A DNA stretch of 64,000 nucleotides, taken from the NCBI RefSeq assembly GCF_000733475.1, contig NZ_JPFK01000005.1, forward strand, positions 372,001 to 436,000, given 5' to 3'. Source of the stretch: Mangrovimonas yunxiaonensis (GTDB lineage Bacteria; Bacteroidota; Bacteroidia; Flavobacteriales; Flavobacteriaceae). The notes under the pieces were generated by a model. It had not been told where the DNA came from, searched no databases, and saw only the letters and a program-made list of their open reading frames with translations. Shown in pieces: positions 62,415 to 64,000 of this stretch. Within the stretch, counting starts at the first letter, position 1. The number at the start of each line of letters is the position of its first letter. A program made the position numbers and the translations under genes.

Positions 62415-63331
62415 TGAGTACACATATAACCAACCAACTACAAGAGAAGTTTGATAGCATAGGACAGGACCTAAACACCCACCTAGAAGGTTTGCTTTAT
62501 AGTAAACCCATAAATTATTGGGACTACATACAAACCGATGCCTTGTTGGATTTACAAACCCAACGCACCGTATTGCCAGACGAGATGGTGTTTATTATGT
62601 ACCATCAAATAAACGAGCTGCTGTTTAAAATGATTCTTTGGGAAATAGATCAGGTTGCTAAGTGCGAAGCGCTTACGGCAAAGATCTTTTCAGAAAAGCT
62701 TATGCGTATTAGCCGTTATTTCGACATGCTAACTTCCTCATTCAACATTATGAGAGAAGGTATGGAGGTCGAACAATACAACAAATTTAGAACCACACTA
62801 ACCCCGGCAAGCGGATTTCAAAGTGCCCAGTACAGGAAAATAGAATTTGCTTCAACAGAGCTTATTAACCTAATTGATAACAGGTTTAGGGAAACCATAG
62901 ATAGAAACACCTCTTTTGAGCATGCTTTCGAGCATTTATACTGGCAAGCCGCTGGAAAAGATTACAAAACAGGCAAGAAAAGCTATTTATTAACAGTTTT
63001 TGAGGAGCGATACAAAGATGAATTTATTAGATTTGCGAAATTCTATAACACAAACAACCTGTGGACGAAGTTTAAAACCCTTCCCGAAGCAGTTAAAGAA
63101 GATAAAGGGTTAATAGAAGCCATGCGCCATTACGACCATACCGTAAACATAAAATGGGTTATGGCACATTACAATACAGCCAACCATTATTTAAACATTG
63201 GCGGAAAAACAGCAGAGGCAACAGGAGGAAGTGAATGGGTAAAATACATGCACCCAAAATATCAAAGAAGAATATTTTTTCCAGAATTATGGACAGAAGA
63301 CGAATTAAAGCATTGGGGAGAAAATGTTTAA
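62414..63331 (+). CDS. kynA: Tryptophan 2,3-dioxygenase
   Basis: A haem enzyme that opens the tryptophan ring to N-formylkynurenine, the first step of the kynurenine pathway. The 305-residue protein has the substrate-binding helix FIMYHQINELLFKM, the segment SGFQSAQYRKIE near residue 135, and the haem-side region WVMAHYNTANHYL followed by TGGSEWVKYM and FFPELW. It is somewhat divergent from proteobacterial TDO. No other kynurenine-pathway gene is in the window. It overlaps its neighbours by one base on each side. Confidence 0.9.
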   Translation: MSTHITNQLQEKFDSIGQDLNTHLEGLLYSKPINYWDYIQTDALLDLQTQRTVLPDEMVFIMYHQINELLFKMILWEIDQVAKCEALTAKIFSEKLMRISRYFDMLTSSFNIMREGMEVEQYNKFRTTLTPASGFQSAQYRKIEFASTELINLIDNRFRETIDRNTSFEHAFEHLYWQAAGKDYKTGKKSYLLTVFEERYKDEFIRFAKFYNTNNLWTKFKTLPEAVKEDKGLIEAMRHYDHTVNIKWVMAHYNTANHYLNIGGKTAEATGGSEWVKYMHPKYQRRIFFPELWTEDELKHWGENV

Positions 63332-64000
63332 TGTTAATAGCAGTTTGGTTAGTTGCCAGCTGCAAGGAAGACCCAAAGCCCCAAATTGAACCAACCGAAG
63401 AACTAGCCGTAATCCAACCAGAAGAGGTTTACGAGTTTGGGTTTAATCTTAACGATTTTATCGTGAAGCGTGATACCGTACGCTCTGGCGATACGTTTGG
63501 GGTTATTATGGAGCGCAACAAACTGGGCTACCCCAAAATTTATCAAATTGCAGAACAGGCCAAATCAGATTTCGATATTCGCTCGTTGCAAATCGGGAAG
63601 CCGTACACACTGCTTTGTTCAAAAGATACATTGCAAGAACCCAAATGCTTTATTTACCAGCCCAATAAGGAGGAATACGTGGTTATTAACTTTCAAGATT
63701 CCATTCATACCTATAAAAGCCGAAAGCCCATAACTTATGTCGAGAAAGAACTTTCGGGGGTTATAAACAATAGTATTTCGCAAACTTTGGAAGAAAAGGG
63801 CATAAGCCCAAGACTGGCCTATAAACTAGCCGATGAGATTTACGCTTGGACGATAGATTTTAGACGGTTGCAAAAAGGAGACCGTTTTAAGGTAATTTAC
63901 ACCGATAAGTATATAGACGATAGCATTTATGGTGGTATAAATGAAATAAAAGCGGCCTATTTCGAGCATAAATCAGAGCCATTTTATGCGTTTGAATTTA
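63331..64000 (+). CDS. M23-type peptidoglycan endopeptidase lipoprotein, 5' part only
   Basis: An open frame starts with an ATG that shares its A with the kynA stop codon and continues past the window edge (223 codons seen). It opens with a short signal and lipobox (AVWLVASCKE), then RDTVRSGDTFGVIMERNKLGY, a LysM/OapA-like segment, and KGDRFKVIYTDKYI, the layout of Bacteroidetes M23 peptidases. The catalytic metal-binding domain would lie beyond 64000, so the assignment rests on the N-terminal half only. Confidence 0.75.
   Translation, partial: MLIAVWLVASCKEDPKPQIEPTEELAVIQPEEVYEFGFNLNDFIVKRDTVRSGDTFGVIMERNKLGYPKIYQIAEQAKSDFDIRSLQIGKPYTLLCSKDTLQEPKCFIYQPNKEEYVVINFQDSIHTYKSRKPITYVEKELSGVINNSISQTLEEKGISPRLAYKLADEIYAWTIDFRRLQKGDRFKVIYTDKYIDDSIYGGINEIKAAYFEHKSEPFYAFEF

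Overview
The window reads as a chromosomal segment of a marine-type Flavobacteriaceae bacterium (Bacteroidota). The reasons are: a type IX secretion protein (PorZ-like) and a very large cargo with a C-terminal sorting domain; several TonB-dependent receptors, two of which carry N-terminal carboxypeptidase-regulatory-like domains; atpD-atpC standing apart from the other ATP synthase genes; family-specific lipoproteins (DUF4270, DUF3298); and promoters of the Bacteroidetes type (TAnnTTTG) with almost no Shine-Dalgarno sequences. I saw no tRNA, rRNA, CRISPR array, prophage or intact insertion sequence. Genes are densely packed: the longest intergenic stretches are about 230 bases, so there is no gene-free block over 300 bases.

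Layout. 0-4.9 kb: yicC-gmk-nadD, a thioesterase, an EamA transporter with a Spx/ArsC-like protein, and a DUF3298 lipoprotein. 4.9-8.6 kb: a methionine-pathway gene behind a candidate SAM-II-type riboswitch, an outer-membrane protein, and gdhA. 8.7-20 kb: porZ-recO-TonB receptor, then a 1888-residue secreted multidomain protein. 20-22 kb: recX, a small outer-membrane protein and a JmjC-like cupin protein. 22-27.7 kb: a biotin-related locus (TonB receptor plus bioB, a divergent MocR-type regulator, and a 3'-truncated bioF), flanked by interspersed-repeat material. 27.7-31.3 kb: umuC-umuD and a sodium:solute symporter. 31.3-42.3 kb, mostly minus strand: atpD-atpC, a TonB receptor with a GDSL lipoprotein, and a half-length glycogen-synthase-like gene with DUF4270 and glmS. 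42.3-47.2 kb: panC-panD, a membrane protein, an esterase-like protein that appears to lack its nucleophile, and radA. 47.3-51.8 kb: ileS, a DksA-like protein and lspA. 51.8-54.7 kb: a RimB-like protease, RimK and an AstE-like hydrolase, with 5-formyltetrahydrofolate cyclo-ligase. 54.8-58.8 kb: uvrC and a patatin-Omp85 fusion. 59-64 kb: tyrosine and tryptophan catabolism (hmgA, hppD, kynA), a DUF3108 protein and an M23 peptidase that runs off the window.

How genes work together. DNA repair is spread over the window (recO, recX, umuCD, radA, uvrC). Pantothenate synthesis is paired (panC, panD). HppD and HmgA form consecutive steps of tyrosine breakdown. The RimB-RimK-AstE group looks like a protein-glutamylation module. 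The most unusual points are five. (1) A MocR-type regulator in which the Schiff-base lysine and a phosphate-binding arginine both appear to be glutamine; it sits between TonB receptor-bioB and a broken bioF, with operator-like repeats at its own start. (2) A 160-base multi-stem element after bioB. (3) An IleRS with a GXHH signature instead of HXGH. (4) The SAM-II-like leader. (5) A recurring arrangement in which the -7 promoter box lies only 4-6 bases before the start codon, implying leaderless mRNAs. All calls come from reading the sequence by eye; no database search was run.
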